From Amaurobius ferox (Eukaryota; Arthropoda; Arachnida; Araneae; Amaurobiidae), in contig OX578138.1 of NCBI GenBank assembly GCA_951213105.1, forward strand, positions 90,665,914 to 90,729,913: a stretch of DNA of 64,000 bases, in the 5' to 3' direction. Made by a program: the position numbers and the translations under genes. Numbering within the stretch: position 1 is the first letter of the stretch; every line of letters begins with the position of its first letter. This document shows, one piece after another, positions 1-11,288 of this stretch. A model generated the notes under the pieces. The model saw only the letters and a list, made by a program, of their open reading frames with translations, made no database searches and was not told the DNA's origin.

Positions 1-370
1 AATCACACAAAAAAAAGTGCATTGAAAATTAATTTAGAAAAATGAACAAAAATTAAATTAAATTAGTACTAGCGCGGGAAAGTTGGTCAGTGTTTTACAC
101 AATACTGACAAAAAAAATCAATGATCTACCTCAATATCTAGCTGGACCCCTCTGACCTTGAAGAAAACGAAAATCACGCAAAAACAGTGTCTGAAACTCA
201 TGCATGTCCGATGAGCGCCGTTGGATGGCGTTACTAGTACGTTTGGCTTTCGGCCAGAAAACGAGAGCAAAAAGGAGTGTTCTTTCTCTCGTCTCAGTTG
301 CTTTTGCATTTATGTAAAACGCATATTGTGATCTGATTAGTAATTCAGGTTTCTGAAATCCTTTGACAAA

Positions 371-2538
371 ATGCCAAAGGCAACTGTGCAAACTCGGAGT
401 GCTACAAATTGTGCCATCTTTGGTTGCACGAATGATATATATTCTGAAGAATCTGTAATGCTCCCAAAGATTAAATATGTGATTACATGTTATCATAGTG
501 TCATGCTGCAGCTAAAAGGAGATGGAAGTGAAGAGCATCCAGAAAGACAAGTAGCGGATGTAATTGACAAGAAAATTGTAAGTGTCTGGAACCGTGCTCC
601 TCTTCCTACTCTCTCCGTAATTCGCGCTGTTGTAATGATTAATGCATATAATAAGAAATACCAGAAAGTTGTGAATCCTATGAAAAGTAGAAATACGTCG
701 TCTCTAAAATCAAAACTAAATAAGTTAATAGCTGATGCTGGAAAATTGTTTGATATTTGTTCATGCAAATGCCCTGCGATCATTTTGTGCATTTGTGAGA
801 AAACACTCCGTGTATCTCAGAAAAAATGGACCTTTTTAAATGACCAGAGGTCTGAAAGAAAGATGGCAATTGTAAATGTGGACCAGGAAACAACAAAACA
901 ACTGCATAGACGGGAGGGAAGGCGAATAAAAGAAAATAGGTGTCTTGTTGCTCCAGAAGATATTGTAGCAAGTACAAGTGGATGTCAGAGCGGTAGAACT
1001 CAAATAACAGAGGATTATTTAACCGAAGAAAATAGCCTATCAGGTGAGAGTCAGGATGAACACGATATAGATGCCATGAGGATTTCCTCATTGGAAAAAG
1101 CAACGGAACTGGAATAACGTAGCACACCAAAACAAATGAGATTCTATCAGCTAAAGCTGCAGACTTAACGGGTGCTTCTAGTAGAACTGTGGCAAAAATT
1201 GTAACAGCTGTTCTCATGGACTTCAAACTTATATTGGCAGACAACTCAACTAACGTAATTGACAAAAATAAGGTTCGAAGAGAAATAGGGAAGGATATAA
1301 GACAATTACAAGTAATGGAGTTCAGTGCCACAAAGTCAATTAAGGGCCTATATTTTGATGGTCGCAAAGACAAAACTCTTATGCAATTTGCAAAACGTCG
1401 ATCAGTAAAATACGAGGAGCACATAGCTATGACAAAACAGCCAGGAGAGCAATAGCTTGATCACGTGTCGCTAAATCTATCAGCAAAAGCACTCGATATA
1501 ACAAAGGAATCCTCTCTTTTATGGAGGAACACAATATTGATCTTGAAAGCTTAACAGTAATTGGATGTGATGGAACGAAAGTAAATACAGGGTGGAAGAG
1601 TGGTGTAATACAAATGATTGAGAAGCATGTAGGAAAACCTCTTCAGTGGATAATATGTTAACTACATTGCAATGAATTACCTTTGAGACACATTTTGCAA
1701 AAATTTCATGGGCACAATAAAGACCCGCATTCCCACTGTGGGCCTACTGGTTTACTTCTAAATGATTATGAAACAAAATTAGTAATTAAATTTCTTCCAA
1801 TTGATACCGTGTTGTTTGATATAGATCAAAAAATACTAAGCAATGATCATCAGTATCTGTATTGCAGTTTCTGTGCTATCAGAGATGGCCATTGCCCGGT
1901 TAGTCAGGCAAATAAAAGCCCAGGTAAACTCAGGTGGAGGATGATAGGCAACAGGATTTGAGGCTCTACATTGCCACCAAAACCCATCAGAAAATCTATA
2001 CACAATTGTAAATTTCAAGATGAAGGTTTATGCGCCAATGTGGTTTTATATAAAGATGAACCCGTTATGCTAACATGGCGCCAGACATATATGGAAAATG
2101 ATAACACTTTCAAGGTAATTCCTAGATGAGGTCAAAGACTTGATTTACAAAGTAATTGCGGGGAACATCCTGAAAACTTTCTTATGGCAATGGTTATGAA
2201 TCCTCGAAATCCCATAAGAGAATTGGTAATAAGGAGAATTATAAATGCAAGAACGCAAGAAAATGAGAGAGTCCGTCAATTCAGATTGTCCACTTTAAAT
2301 TTTCATGCAACTGACTACATTGGCCTTATCAATTGGGGAAAACTCACCACTCACAATTATATGGTCAAATGAAGAAATTTATCAAATGCTGAAACAAAAA
2401 GAAGTTATATATTGAAAATTTCTCACACAAGCCGTCGAAAGATGTATTAAAGTGGTCACGGAAGCGGCAGTTAAAGTCTGTGTCCGAATAAAAATGTCGA
2501 GCGAAATTAAAAGGATGGAAATAATTGCTATTATTTGA
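371..2538 (+). pseudogene. Decayed transposase-like protein of a DNA transposon
   Basis: A readable protein runs through several frames. The first open part, 371-1117, starts at an ATG and carries a Cys cluster (CSCKCPAIILCICEK) followed by KKWTFLNDQRSERKM and an Arg-rich stretch. After a TAA at 1115 it resumes at ~1150-1455 (SSRTVAKIVTAVLMDF, YFDGRKDKTLMQF). It then shifts frame to ~1517-1664 with IGCDGTKVNTGWKSGVI and LQWIIC, an in-frame TAA, and HCNELPLRHILQKF. Further pieces are SPGKL at ~1920, NPRNPIRELVIRRI at 2197 and TQAVERCIKVVTEAAVK up to a TGA at 2536-2538. I know this arrangement as an abundant arthropod repeat protein. The CDGT..NTG and NELPLR motifs recall the RNase-H-like core of hAT-type transposases, but that class is inference. 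At least five stops or shifts show it is dead. Confidence 0.68.
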
Positions 2539-2719
2539 CTGCAAAGGTCAATACTATTCAACAAGCAAGTGATTTTTTCTGTGTCAAACTATATATTGGA
2601 TTGCAGTCGATTGAAGTAGTGTAAACAATTCCTCCGGTATGCCATATCAACATCATACGCTATATTCTCTTATCAACAATTATCTTTAGTCAAACAATTT
2701 CAGTTTTGTTGCATTTTCG

Positions 2720-3172
2720 ATTTTTTCTTGGCCAGATAAGCTGCGCTACATTGCATGTTAATGTAGATCACTAAATTTATTTGTCAGTTGCATCAGATTT
2801 ATTAGCCAACTTTTCTGTACTAGTGCTAATTTAATTTACATTTCTGTATCGTTTTTCTAAATATAGTTTCAAGACACTGTTTATGTGTGATTTTCGATTT
2901 TCTCAAAGCCAAACAGGCCCGGCTAGATATTGATGTAGATCATTGATTTTTATTTGTCTGTATTGTGTGATACACTGGCCAACTTTCCCGCACTAGTACT
3001 AATTTAATTCAATCTTTGTTTGTTTTTCTAAATTAATTTTCAATGAACTGTTTTTGTGTGATTTTCGATTTTTCAAGGCCAGAGGGGCCCGGTTAGATAT
3101 TAATAAAAATCGTTGAAATTTCTTGTCAGTATTGTGTGACACAGTGGCCAAGTTTTCCACACTAGTACTAAA
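2720..3172 (+). repeat. Tandem ~170-bp units forming the transposon right end
   Basis: Three imperfect copies. Each contains GTGTGATTTTCGATTTT, a GATATTRATGTAGATC-like block, a TGTCAGTATTGTGTGA-like block and CACTAGTACTAA. Spacing between copies is 173 and 169 bp. One inverted copy lies at 1-190. Confidence 0.75.
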
Positions 3173-3551
3173 GGGCCAACGGCCGTACCGTGCTGAAAAC
3201 ACCGGTTCTCGTTAGATCACCGAAGTGAAGCAGCATCGGGCGCGGTTAGTACTTGGTGGGTGACCACCTCGGAACGCCGCGTGCTGTTGGCCATCTCGGG
3301 TGCGGTATCCCCGTGGTTCGCGCGCTAGATTTGCACGCTGCCACAAATGCCGCCGTGTTTATGCGGAGTACGATCACGTTAAACATGTGGGTCCGTAAGT
3401 CCTTCCGAGAGGTTGGTGGTAGGGGAAGGAGGGTACGGTCCCTGTGGATGCCTCCCCCACTGGGTTCCGGTCTAAATTGGGTGGCACTTCCCGGCCGTCC
3501 ATACAGTTACCTTACACCTTTCTGGTAGGTCGGACGGTCTGGGTCTCAACA
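3173..3551 (+). mobile_element. Composite 5S rRNA/tRNA-headed SINE, copy 1
   Basis: The first ~118 bp (3175-3292) are clearly 5S rRNA-derived: GCCAACGGCC start, CGGTTCTCGT, GATCACCGAAG, GGTTAGTACTTGG, GGTGACCACCT and GCGTGCTGTTGGCC. A tRNA-like 5' piece with a degraded A box follows at 3298 (GGGTGCGGTATCCCCGTGG). The expected B box is absent: TTGCACGCTGCC joins straight to the body. The body (ATGCGGAGTACGATCACG, CCTTCCGAGAGGTTGG, CCTCCCCCACTGGG) is shared with the copies at 33260 and 35871. The tail reads GGTCGGACGGTCTGGGTCTC followed by AACAAC. An identical 14-bp duplication, ACACTAGTACTAAA, flanks it at 3159-3172 and 3552-3565. The protein frames across it are not genes. Confidence 0.93.
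3175..3292 (+). pseudogene. 5S rRNA-derived head of SINE copy 1
   Basis: Near full-length 5S rRNA similarity, including the internal control region (GATCACCGAAGTGAAGCAGC and GGTTAGTACTTGG). The internal promoter for TFIIIA/TFIIIC and Pol III appears retained. It is part of a SINE, not a functional 5S gene: it runs on directly into tRNA-like sequence with no T-run terminator. Confidence 0.88.
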
Positions 3552-3574
3552 ACACTAGTACTAAAACAATCTCA

Positions 3575-3690
3575 AAAAAAGTTTCTTTCGGCCCACCCCA
3601 CTTATCATACCTCTATCTTATCATATCATTTATCATACCTCTTGGGAGGCTTCGCCCCCTCTGTCCCCTGCCTGGTTACGAACCAAGGTC
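3575..3690 (+). other. Pyrimidine-rich spacer, no gene seen
   Basis: Contains TTATCATACCTCT repeated with small variations and a CCCC-rich stretch, and leads into the 151-bp satellite. No coding or RNA signal seen. Confidence 0.5.
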
Positions 3691-4425
3691 TCGGATACGT
3701 CGTATGTTTCATAAGCCATTGTAGACATTCAGGTCTGTGGGACGCGCGTAGATTTATATATTGCAATATGCAAATCTTACAGAAATGTGGAGGCTTGGTT
3801 TATATCCCGAAACTACACATTCTTAACATACAAGGACGACCCGGATACGTCGTATGCTTCATAAGCCAGTGTAGATATTGACGTCTGTGGGACTCGCGCA
3901 GATTTAAATTCCATCATGTGCAAATTTTACAGAAATGTAGGGGGCGTGGTTTACATCCCGAAACTACACATTCTTAACATACAAGGACGACCCGGATACG
4001 TCGCATGCTTCATAAGCCAGTGTAGATATTGACGTCTGTGGGACAAGCGCAGATTTAAATTTTATCATGTGCAAATCTTACAGAAATGTAGGGGGCGTGA
4101 TTTATATCCCGAAACTACACATTCTTAACATACAAGGACGACCCGGATACGTCGTATGCTTCATAAGCCAGTGTAGATATTGACGTCTGTGGGACTCGCG
4201 CAGATTTAAATTTTATCATGTGCAAATCTTACAGAAATGTAGGGGGCGTGGTTTATATCCCGAAACTACACATTCTTAACATACAAGGACGACCCGGATA
4301 CGTCGTATGCTTCATAAGCCAGTGTAGATATTGACGTCTGTGGGACTCGCGCAGATTTAAATTTTATCATGTGCAAATCTTACAGAAATGTAGTGGGCGT
4401 GGTTTATATACTGAATCTAAAAAAA
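3690..4425 (+). repeat. 151-bp satellite, five monomers
   Basis: GGATACGTCG(T/C)ATG occurs at 3693, 3843, 3994, 4145 and 4296, giving spacings of 150, 151, 151 and 151. Each monomer carries GTAGATATTGACGTCTGTGG, GCGCAGATTTAAATT, CTTACAGAAATGTAG and CCCGAAACTACACATTC. Inner monomers are almost identical; the first and last are diverged, as expected at array edges. No open frame is shared by the monomers. Confidence 0.93.
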
Positions 4426-6880
4426 GTAGGGGAAGTGGTTTTTATCTTGAAACTACATTTAATGTCTCCTAAATCGGTTGTCAATGGGTAAAAATATCGA
4501 AATTAGATTTTTTTTTTTGAAATGCTGAAATGAAAATGGCGCTTTTAATATTTTAAAATTTTAATTTCAAGCTTTTATGTCAAGATAAATGATATAATTC
4601 ACAGACGTATCACAATCAATGTGACTAGGTGGTTGGAGCAAAATATCCCTACAGTTGGAGTCAAATGTCTCTATTTGTCCATACACGATGCTGTAATGTC
4701 CCTACAGAAAATGCTACCATTTAAAACTGCATGATATACGTCCAAAATGATGAAGAGAGGTGTGTGTGTGTGTGTGGGGGGGGTGTTTACTCCAAAATGA
4801 AGTCCTTTTTTAATTTAAGAAAAAGGTGAAACGGAAATCCTTACCGCTAGACTCAAATGCGCCAACTTGTCCATATATGATGCTGGAATATCCCTACAAT
4901 ATTCCCAAGCTTTAAAAATGTTTTATATGTACCAAAAATAATGAAGAGGCAGATGGGTGGGTGGAAATTTACTCTTAACTGAAGTTCCTTCTTAATAAAA
5001 AAATAATAATAATTTTATTTTTAACATGAAGGTTCAGTCTTGCAAAAATTTAGTGGGCGTGGTTAATTTTCCAGTAAATTTTCACCTTCGTCACGATTGT
5101 GATGAACTGCGATGACCTCGTAAACTGCTTCTATTTTCATATAGAATAAAAATCGCTCAATTCCCTTTTCATTTTCCTGAATAGTATAAAATAAACCTTA
5201 ATTATTTTCTAAAGTTGCGGTCTCAAGGGAATTCAGCGTGTGTGGTTATTATTGTGAAAATCATTTTTTAAAGAATAGAAAGCAAACTTTATGCTCACCG
5301 AAGTTCTCTTTTCACTTTCGTGACAATCTTTTAAAAATGTTCAAGTCGATGTTTCTACCACAAGTAAACTTGCAATTTCCTATTAGACGCGATTTCTTAT
5401 TTTTTTTATATATTCTGAGGATAAAAATAGACATCAAGGTTACAACACTCGCAATGTAAAGTTAAGATAAAGTATGCTGTTTTAAGTTATAAAGTTTTAA
5501 CATTAAGTTACCAAGTTCACTTAGGATAGAAATATTTAACTCAACTCAGTCATAATAATACCTACTGAATATTTTCTTAAAAATCTGCCAATAATTTGCA
5601 GGAGTTGAGTGTTCATAAATTTTAAGAATCAGATTAAAATATATATACTACATGTATATAATATGTTTTCAGAATATTAACTATACCCACTAAATTTCAA
5701 CAAATTTGAATTTTCAGAAAAAATTCAAATAGATCCATTTTTTTAAATATTGTGACAAAAGTGAAAAGCAAACTTTAATTAGCGTAAAGTTTGCCTTCCA
5801 TTCTCTGAAAAATGAGTTTCTTAATAATAACCACGCCTACTAAATTCCAGGCGGTTTCATTCCAAATTACTATTTCCATAAGGGCTAAAAAGACCAAGGC
5901 AATATACCGAAATTGAAATAATTTTACAATGTGGTTACATGTTAGCACTGATTTCACTTCACTAGTTCAAAGTCTAAATTTTATTTTATTTTATCCGTAG
6001 ACCGACAGGTTATAATTTTATTGTTTTCGATTGCAGCCGTTTGGATATAGTCTTTATTTAAGCACTAAACGGAAAACGTTAATCTACCTCCTCATAAAGT
6101 ATGAGAGAAATGAAAAGTGTTTTTGTATACGCCCATAAGCACCAATAATATCTTAAAAGTGCATTATATATAAAACATAATTTTGCTCTATCTCTGATTT
6201 CCAGAAATTAATGATGTGTTTCAGAATGCTGCGTCGAATAAGATCGCAGCTAATTGAAATAAGCTAAAAGTCAAGATCTTTTCCTATTTATTTGGTCCAT
6301 ATGTTTCAATAATAATTTAAATGTATATTCTAATTTAAAAAAAAATCCGTTTAATGAATTACACGTTTCGCAATCTAAATTAAATCCAGAAAGCTGCGAT
6401 GAATAAGGTTGCAGCATATTGAAACTGGTGAGATGTCGAGGCATTTATCTAGACGTATGGCTTATCGAACTAGAATTATTGGAGTTTTTTTCAACAAAAA
6501 TTTCATAAACGTAAGGGTATTTAGAATTCAATGCCATGAAATAAAAATATATCATCTTTCTTAGATACACAAATAAAATGACAGTTTTATTATTTTTAAA
6601 ATTTAATTTCAAACATTTTTTTATCAGTTATATAATTACTACTTAAAATATCACTATCACTATGGCAAGGTTGTTAGAATCAAATATTCCCCCAGTTGAA
6701 CTCAAATGTCAATGTGGAACGCTGAAATGTCCCTTGAAGAAATAAAAGTGTGTGGGGGCAGGGGAGGGAGGGACGGGACGTTTACTACAAAATTAAGTCC
6801 CTTTTCATTTAAAAAAATCTTCATCTTTTTCTCCTGAAAATTCAGAAGAAGCATCCTGAGACGCCGTCAAAATTTTATAG
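4426..6880. other. Non-coding region of old dispersed repeats
   Basis: Recurrent phrases mark an old repeat family: ATCCCTACAG with TCAAATGT...TTTGTCC and GG(A/C)ATGTCCCTAC at ~4640, ~4840, ~6680 and again at 15830-15900. AGTGGGCGTGGTTAA occurs at ~5050 and ~16078. A TG microsatellite with a G-run sits at 4761-4790. The small frames here are short, T-rich and lack conserved features, so I call no gene. Confidence 0.55.
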
Positions 6881-6889
6881 TACTTAAAC

Positions 6890-7168
6890 AAAATTGTATA
6901 ACACTTAAATAAAGTCAGAAAAATTACTTTTTCATAGCATTAGAGAGTATGTTTACAATGTTTTGAAGTCAAATTTAATTACAAAAATTTAAATATTTTG
7001 TTAACATGTCAACAAAATCAAAATAATTTTACATGATAAATATATTTGAAAAACGGTCATACTCGGTTATATGTCTGCTATGCAATTTTAATCCTAACTT
7101 GGGAAAAATAGTGTTTAAGTTAAACAGAAATTAATCCCAGTCTGTTCACCAATCACGAAAATAACACG

Positions 7169-7172
<4 letters not shown>
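6890..7172 (+). repeat. Dispersed repeat, left partner of 11281-11598
   Basis: AACACTTAAATAAAGTCAG, TACATGATAAATATATTT and CAGTCTGTTCACCAATC recur in the same order at 11281-11598 with clear divergence. The two copies flank the 306-bp satellite region. Confidence 0.72.

Positions 7173-7208
<36 letters not shown>
7172..7208. repeat. (TA)n microsatellite
   Basis: An uninterrupted run of about 17 TA units. Confidence 0.95.
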
Positions 7209-7209
<1 letters not shown>

Positions 7210-7605
7210 CGATTTCTGAGTGATTAGTGAATCCCATTTTATTTATACCTACCGTGCGTCGATGTGTAATTTTGATCCCGTTCAAATTTTATGTTATGCT
7301 TGGCGACTCATTCTCGACTCTATGCAATTGAAGTCTCTTCATAGTCATCTTTGACGTCATTCTAAAAAAGATCGGGCTTGACTGTCCTTTCGAATTTGCA
7401 TTTTTCCGGTAATAAAATGATATTTTACAATTGTACTTTTCTCGTGATATACTTACATTTTTTGAATCCGTTTAAAATATATTTTACATTTTCTGTGTAT
7501 ATTTCTTGGATAATAGTCTGTTCATTTACTAATTTTATATTTATTTATGCAAATTTGCTATGTTACTGGTCTATATATGAAAGATCCTTATTTACTTTCC
7601 ATGTA

Positions 7606-7642
7606 GCCACTGATGAAGAGCGTATTTACGCTCGAAAGCGCT
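7606..7642 (+). repeat. CTGA(A/T)GA-hairpin-GAAA motif, copy 1
   Basis: CTGATGA, an extra A, then stem GAGCGT / loop ATTT / stem ACGCTC, then GAAA. The same layout with different stem bases occurs at about 14919, 45221, 49097 and 53802. It resembles the core of hammerhead ribozymes or the ends of Penelope-like retroelements, but the extra A before the stem is not canonical. Confidence 0.5.
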
Positions 7643-7729
7643 CTGGCATTTGTAATACTTTGTACGTCTTATCAGAAGTTTTAATAAAATACTTTCTGTC
7701 TAAACGTTGTGTCCTTAATCTTATTTAGT

Positions 7730-8525
7730 TGAAATCAGACTTGATATCAAATTATTTATTTTTTTAAATTGTTCATTTATGTGTGCGCTTCATAGAAAAA
7801 CGCTCAAAAGGGAAAATGATAACAAGACATGTTACGGGATGAGATAGATTTCATGTTTGTGTACGGGTCGATAGCTCGAAAGAAAGAAATGCGCAATTTT
7901 AGTTTTCCAATATTTTCTCCTTTAGGGGGTTCTGCGCACCAACATATTCGATTTTCCAAATAAATATAAAAGGCGAATTATTTAAAAATTGACATTATTC
8001 AGGAGTTGCTTATTACGAGACCGTTGATTTTCAACGGGTATTCGGCTAGTATATACCTTATTTGGTCTTCAGAGAAATTGAAATTCTGGTGCACTTTAAA
8101 TGAAGAATATTAAATGTATTTTGTTATTTACGTATCCTCTGGAATCCAGAGATGCAAGAATACGCAGGATGCAAGAATGTGTCTAAGTTTCTGGATAAAA
8201 AGCGTTTATTCACAAGCACAACGTAAACAGGACCAACATACTATGCGACGCAGCACTTAATGCTCCACTACTTTAAAAAAATAATTGATACTAATCTCAA
8301 AACATTGACTAAAGTTATTTCACAAAATAACTGCTACTATTCTCAAAACATTGACAAAATCACAGTCTAATGTAGCTCGTATCTTGTCCACTAACTCTGA
8401 GACTCTGTGATATCTCCAATTTATAGACTCTCCATAGAAATTTCTGGAAATCTCGAATATTATGTAGAATAATCGTTTTTTTGCGATCCTTTTCTAAGAT
8501 TCGGGAAGTTGGTAAATGTCGCAGA
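7730..8525. other. Non-coding spacer before the 306-bp array
   Basis: AT-rich sequence with no long frame, no tRNA and no recognisable element boundary. Confidence 0.5.
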
Positions 8526-8526
8526 A

Positions 8527-11288
8527 TTGGCGATAAATCGCCAAATCTGGAACTCTTCTTCGTAGCTGCGGTAGTGGCAATTTTAGAAAGACGTCATGGG
8601 AAAGCATGCCTTTACATTTGTTTTCTTTCTCTGGTCATCGACAGAGACGAATGTAAAGAGAGGGACAGGGAGACTCCGGATGAAAGGGAATATTACGCGT
8701 TTGCAACAATATGCATGTGTGAAGTAAAGATCCCACATTCTCATTATTAAATACTGTTGGTTCGATCAACTTCAATTCATTTTATCATCAACTTTTTTCA
8801 TGAACTGGATGAATACAAACCAAAAATTGCAAAACACGATACATCGCCAAATCTGGAACTCTTCTTCGTAGTTGCGAAAGTGGCAACTTTAGAAAGACGT
8901 CATGGGAAAGCATGCCTTTACATTTGTTTTCTTTCTCTGGTCATCGACAGAGACGAATGTAAAGAGAGGGACAGGGAGACTCCGGATGAAAGGGAATATT
9001 ACGCGTTTGCAACAATATGCATGTTTGAAGTAAAGATCCCACTTTCTCATTATTAAATACTGTCGGTTCGATCAACTTCAATTCATTTTATCATCTACTT
9101 TCCTCGTGAACTGGATGAATACAAACTAAAAATTGCAAAGCACGATAAATCGCCAAATCTGGAACTCTTCTTCTTAGCTGCGAAAGTGGCAACTTCAGAA
9201 AGACGTCACGGGAAAGCATGCCTTTACATTTGTTTTCTTTCTCTGGTCATCGACAGAGACGAATGTAAAGAGAGGGACAGGGAGACTCCGGATGAAAGGG
9301 AATATTACGCGTTCGCAACAATATGCATGTTTGAAGCAAAGATCCCACTTTCTCTTTATTAAATACTGTCGGTTCGATCAACTTCACTTCATTTTATCAT
9401 CAACTTTTTTCATGAACTGGATGAATACAAACCAAAAATTGCAAAACACGATACATCGCCAAATCTGGAACTCTTCTTCGTAGCTGCGAAAGTGGCAACT
9501 TCAGAAAGACGTCATGGGAAAGCATGCCTTTACATTTGTTTTCTTTCTCTGGTCATCGACAGAGACGAATGTAAAGAGAGGGACAGGGAGACTCCGGATG
9601 AAAGGGAATATTACGCGTTTGCAACAATATGCATGTGTGAAGTAAAGATCCCACTTTCTCATTATTAAATACTGTCGGTTCGATCAACTTCACTTCATTT
9701 TATCATCTACTTTTTTCATGAACTGGATGAATACAAACCAATAATTGTAAAACACGATACATCGCCAAATCTGGAACTCTTCTTCTTAGCTGCGAAAGTG
9801 GCAACTTCAGAAAGACGTCATGGGAAAGCATGCATTTACATTTGTTTTCTTTCTCTGGTCATCGACAGAGACGAATGTAAAGAGAGGGACAGGGAGACTC
9901 CGGATGAAAGGGAATATTACGCGTTTGCAACAATATGCATGTGTGAAGTAAAGATCCCACTTTCTCATTGTTAAATACTGTCGGTTCGATCAACTTCAAT
10001 TCATTTTATCATCAACTTTTTTCATGAACTGGATGAATACAAACCAAAAATTGCAAAACACGATACATCGCCAAATCTGGAACTCTTCTTCGTAGCTGCG
10101 AAAGTGGCAACTTTAGAAAGACGTCATGGGAAAGCATGCCTTTACATTTGTTTTCTTTCTCTGGTCATCGACAGAGACGAATGTAAAGAGAGGGACAGGG
10201 AGACTCCGGATGAAAGGGAATATTACGCGTTTGCAACAATATGCATGTTTGAAGTAAAGATCCCACTTTCTCATTATTAAATACTGTCGGTTCGATCAAC
10301 TTCAATTCATTTTATCATCTACTTTCCTCGTGAACTGGATGAATACAAACTAAAAATTGCAAAACACGATAAATCGCCAAATCTGGAACTCTTCTTCTTA
10401 GCTGCAAAAGTGGCAACTTCAGAAAGACGTCACGGGAAAGCATGCCTTTACATTTGTTTTCTTTCTCTGGTCATCGACAGAGACGAATGTAAAGAGAGGG
10501 ACAGGGAGACTCCGGATGAAAGGGAATATTACGCGTTCGCAACAATATGCTTGTTTGAAGCAAAGATCCCACTTTCTCATTATTAAATACTGTCGGTTCG
10601 ATCAACTTCAATTCATTTTATCATCTACTTTCTTCGTGAACTGGATGAATACAAACCAAAAATTGCAAAACACGATACATCGCCAAATCTGGAACTCTTC
10701 TTCGTAGCTGCGAAAGTGGCAACTTTAGAAAGACGTCATGGGAAAGCATGCTTTTACATTTGTTTTCTTTCTCTGGTCATCGACAGAGACGAATGTAAAG
10801 AGAGGGACAGGGAGACTCCGGATGAAAGGGAATATTACGCGTTCGCAACAATATGCATGTTTGAAGCAAAGATCCCACTTTCTCATTATTAAATACTGTC
10901 GGTTCGATCAACTTCAATTCATTTTATCATCTACTTTTTTCATGAACTGGATGAATACAAACCAATAATTGCAAAACACGATACATCGCCAAATCTGGAA
11001 CTCTTCTTCGTAGCTGCGAAATTGGCAACTTTAGAAAGACGTCATGGGAAAGCATGCCTTTACATTTGTTTTCTTTCTCTGGTCAGCGACTGAGACGAAT
11101 GTAAAGAGGGGGACAGGGAGACTCCGGATGAAAGGGAATATTACGCGTTTGCAACAATATGCATGTTTGAAATAAAGATCCCACTTTCTCATTATTAAAT
11201 ACTGTCGGTTTGATCAACTTCAATTCATTTTATCATCTACTTTCTTCGTGAACTGGGTGAATACAAGCCAAAAATTGCAAAACACTTG
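8527..11288 (+). repeat. 306-bp satellite, nine monomers, 4-mer higher-order period
   Basis: ACGTCA(T/C)GGGAAAGCATG starts at 8591, 8897, 9203, 9509, 9815, 10121, 10427, 10733 and 11039, every spacing exactly 306. Each monomer also holds AATCGCCAAATCTGGAACTC-like sequence, GAATGTAAAGAGAGGGACAG and GGTTCGATCAACTTCA. Variants recur every fourth monomer. CGTCACGGG occurs only in monomers 3 and 7 (1224 bp apart), the TTTCCTCGTGAAC spacer also recurs 1224 bp apart, and GATAAATCGCC shows the same spacing. The last monomer is the most diverged. Because 306 is a multiple of 3, short frames repeat in phase, but they are broken by stops and carry no protein signature. Confidence 0.96.

Larger units (their letters stand above)
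1..3172 (+). mobile_element. DNA transposon with long repeat-built terminal inverted regions
   Basis: Bases 1-190 reappear in reverse complement at about 2880-3070: the blocks AATCACACAAAAA, ATTTAGAAAAA, ATTAGTACTAG and ATCAATGATCTAC occur in the same order on the opposite strand. The right end holds the block about three times in tandem, with the CTAGT(A/G)CT motif at 2818-2827, 2991-3000 and 3160-3169, a period of ~170 bp. Between the ends lies one decayed transposase-like frame (371-2538). The left end probably continues beyond the window, and the true termini and target duplication are not visible. A composite SINE interrupts the right end at 3173-3551, and the displaced last bases follow at 3552-3565. 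The class is not certain. Confidence 0.7.

Noticed and set aside
131..496. 121-codon minus frame opposite the transposase start
   Set aside because: Antisense shadow of the transposon 5' region and first transposase segment.
3175..3292. Functional 5S rRNA gene
   Set aside because: Fused without a terminator to tRNA-like and SINE body sequence and flanked by a target duplication, so it is a SINE head.
3253..3528. 91-codon plus-strand frame (similar frames at 33258-33518 and 35939-36208)
   Set aside because: Read-through of the SINE body; the same peptide arises at each copy because the repeat is conserved, with no protein features.
3690..4425. CRISPR array at the 151-bp repeats
   Set aside because: Whole monomers repeat with no variable spacers, in a eukaryotic context.
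7378..7728. 116-codon membrane-protein-like frame
   Set aside because: Hydrophobicity follows from T-rich DNA; the frame runs across the hairpin motif, which recurs elsewhere without it.
8481..10968. Repeated short frames in the 306-bp array as a tandem gene family
   Set aside because: They recur only because the period is a multiple of three; frames are short, end in shared stops and have no domain.
8527..11288. Hammerhead ribozyme in the 306-bp satellite
   Set aside because: CTGGATGA and CGGATGA words occur, but no CTGANGA box with a following stem and GAAA was found.
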